From Actinobacteria bacterium ATB1 (GTDB lineage: Bacteria > Actinomycetota > Acidimicrobiia > UBA2766), in NCBI GenBank assembly GCA_021404985.1, contig QWHP01000209.1:1-5671 (forward strand): a stretch of DNA of 5,671 bases. The letters run 5' to 3'. The notes under the pieces are model-generated. The model did no database searches, was not told where the DNA came from, and worked only from the letters and a program-made list of their open reading frames with translations. Below are positions 5,525-5,671 of this stretch, one piece after another. A program made the position numbers and the translations under genes. Position 1 is the stretch's first letter. Each line of letters begins with the position of its first letter.

Positions 5525-5671
5525 GCGCGCCATGGCGACGGCTTGCAGGCCGGAGCCGCACATCTTGTTCAGCGTCACCGCTTGGGTGCCGTTATCGAGC
5601 CCGGCCTTCAACGCGGCTTGGCGCGCGGGGGCTTGGCCGAGACCGGCGGAGAGCACGTTGCCCATGAAGAT
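5525..5671 (-). pseudogene. Thiolase (acetyl-CoA acetyltransferase) N-terminal fragment, fused in frame to glycosyltransferase
   Basis: From the right edge the minus strand reads [20 protein letters not shown], then [12 protein letters not shown], then [16 protein letters not shown]. This is a textbook thiolase segment: the GNVLxAGxGQxPARQAA motif, followed by NKxCxSGLxA with the acyl-accepting cysteine (minus-strand codon near 5557). Thiolases carry out thiolytic cleavage or condensation of acetoacetyl-CoA-type substrates in the cytosol. The match stops after AVAMA, where the frame passes without a stop into glycosyltransferase sequence ([18 protein letters not shown]). The rest of the thiolase, including its His and second Cys catalytic motifs, is absent from this window. 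The gene's start lies beyond base 5671. The ATG at 5665 is an internal methionine, because IF upstream of it already fits the family. Confidence 0.8.

Noticed and set aside
5237..5665. A stand-alone 142-residue gene starting at ATG 5665
   Set aside because: Its first third is internal thiolase sequence that continues beyond the window, and its end after GAWDA is a frameshifted reading of glycosyltransferase codons.

Overview
The window is high-GC DNA, probably from an actinobacterium. The evidence is an Eis-type acetyltransferase, GTG and TTG starts that overlap the preceding stop codon, an apparently leaderless regulator gene, and an actinobacterial-looking arsenate reductase. No rRNA or other marker fixes the taxon. 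I saw no tRNA, rRNA or CRISPR array. The frequent long open frames in non-coding phases are a by-product of the GC content.

Layout: bases 1-888 (+) hold the C-terminal three quarters of an Eis-family GNAT acetyltransferase whose start lies left of the window. Bases 889-1425 have no intact gene. They contain an apparent IS1380-family transposase C-terminus (+), an AT-richer pocket with a small hairpin, an internal piece of an IS110-family transposase (-), and a second hairpin just beyond the end of the ligase gene. From 1426 to the right edge all genes are on the minus strand. In transcription order, right to left, they are: an N-terminal piece of a thiolase (5671 to about 5525); a membrane glycosyltransferase 2 lacking its N-terminus and carrying two frameshifts (about 5524-4681); arsR (4671-4345); an AqpS-type aquaglyceroporin (4348-3593); arsC (3596-3141); and a fatty-acyl-CoA ligase (3063-1426).

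The functional core is a compact arsenic-resistance operon, arsR-aqpS-arsC. The genes overlap stop-to-start (TTGA, then GTGA). A promoter (TGGACA-18-CATAAT) lies in the last codons of the glycosyltransferase remnant. A 28-bp palindrome containing ATCAA-N6-TTGAT sits across the arsR start codon and is the likely ArsR operator. No Acr3 or ArsB pump is visible. The simplest reading is the scheme known from Sinorhizobium: arsenate enters through phosphate uptake, ArsC reduces it to arsenite, and arsenite leaves down its gradient through the channel. The ligase starts 77 bases after arsC; it may be a co-transcribed passenger or an independent gene.

The most unusual structure is at the right edge. 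A thiolase open frame runs without a stop, just past its catalytic-cysteine motif, into the middle of a glycosyltransferase, which then shows two apparent single-base losses. This is either a real deletion fusion that is decaying or an assembly and indel artefact. Together with the two transposase scraps on the left, it frames the ars operon with broken DNA.
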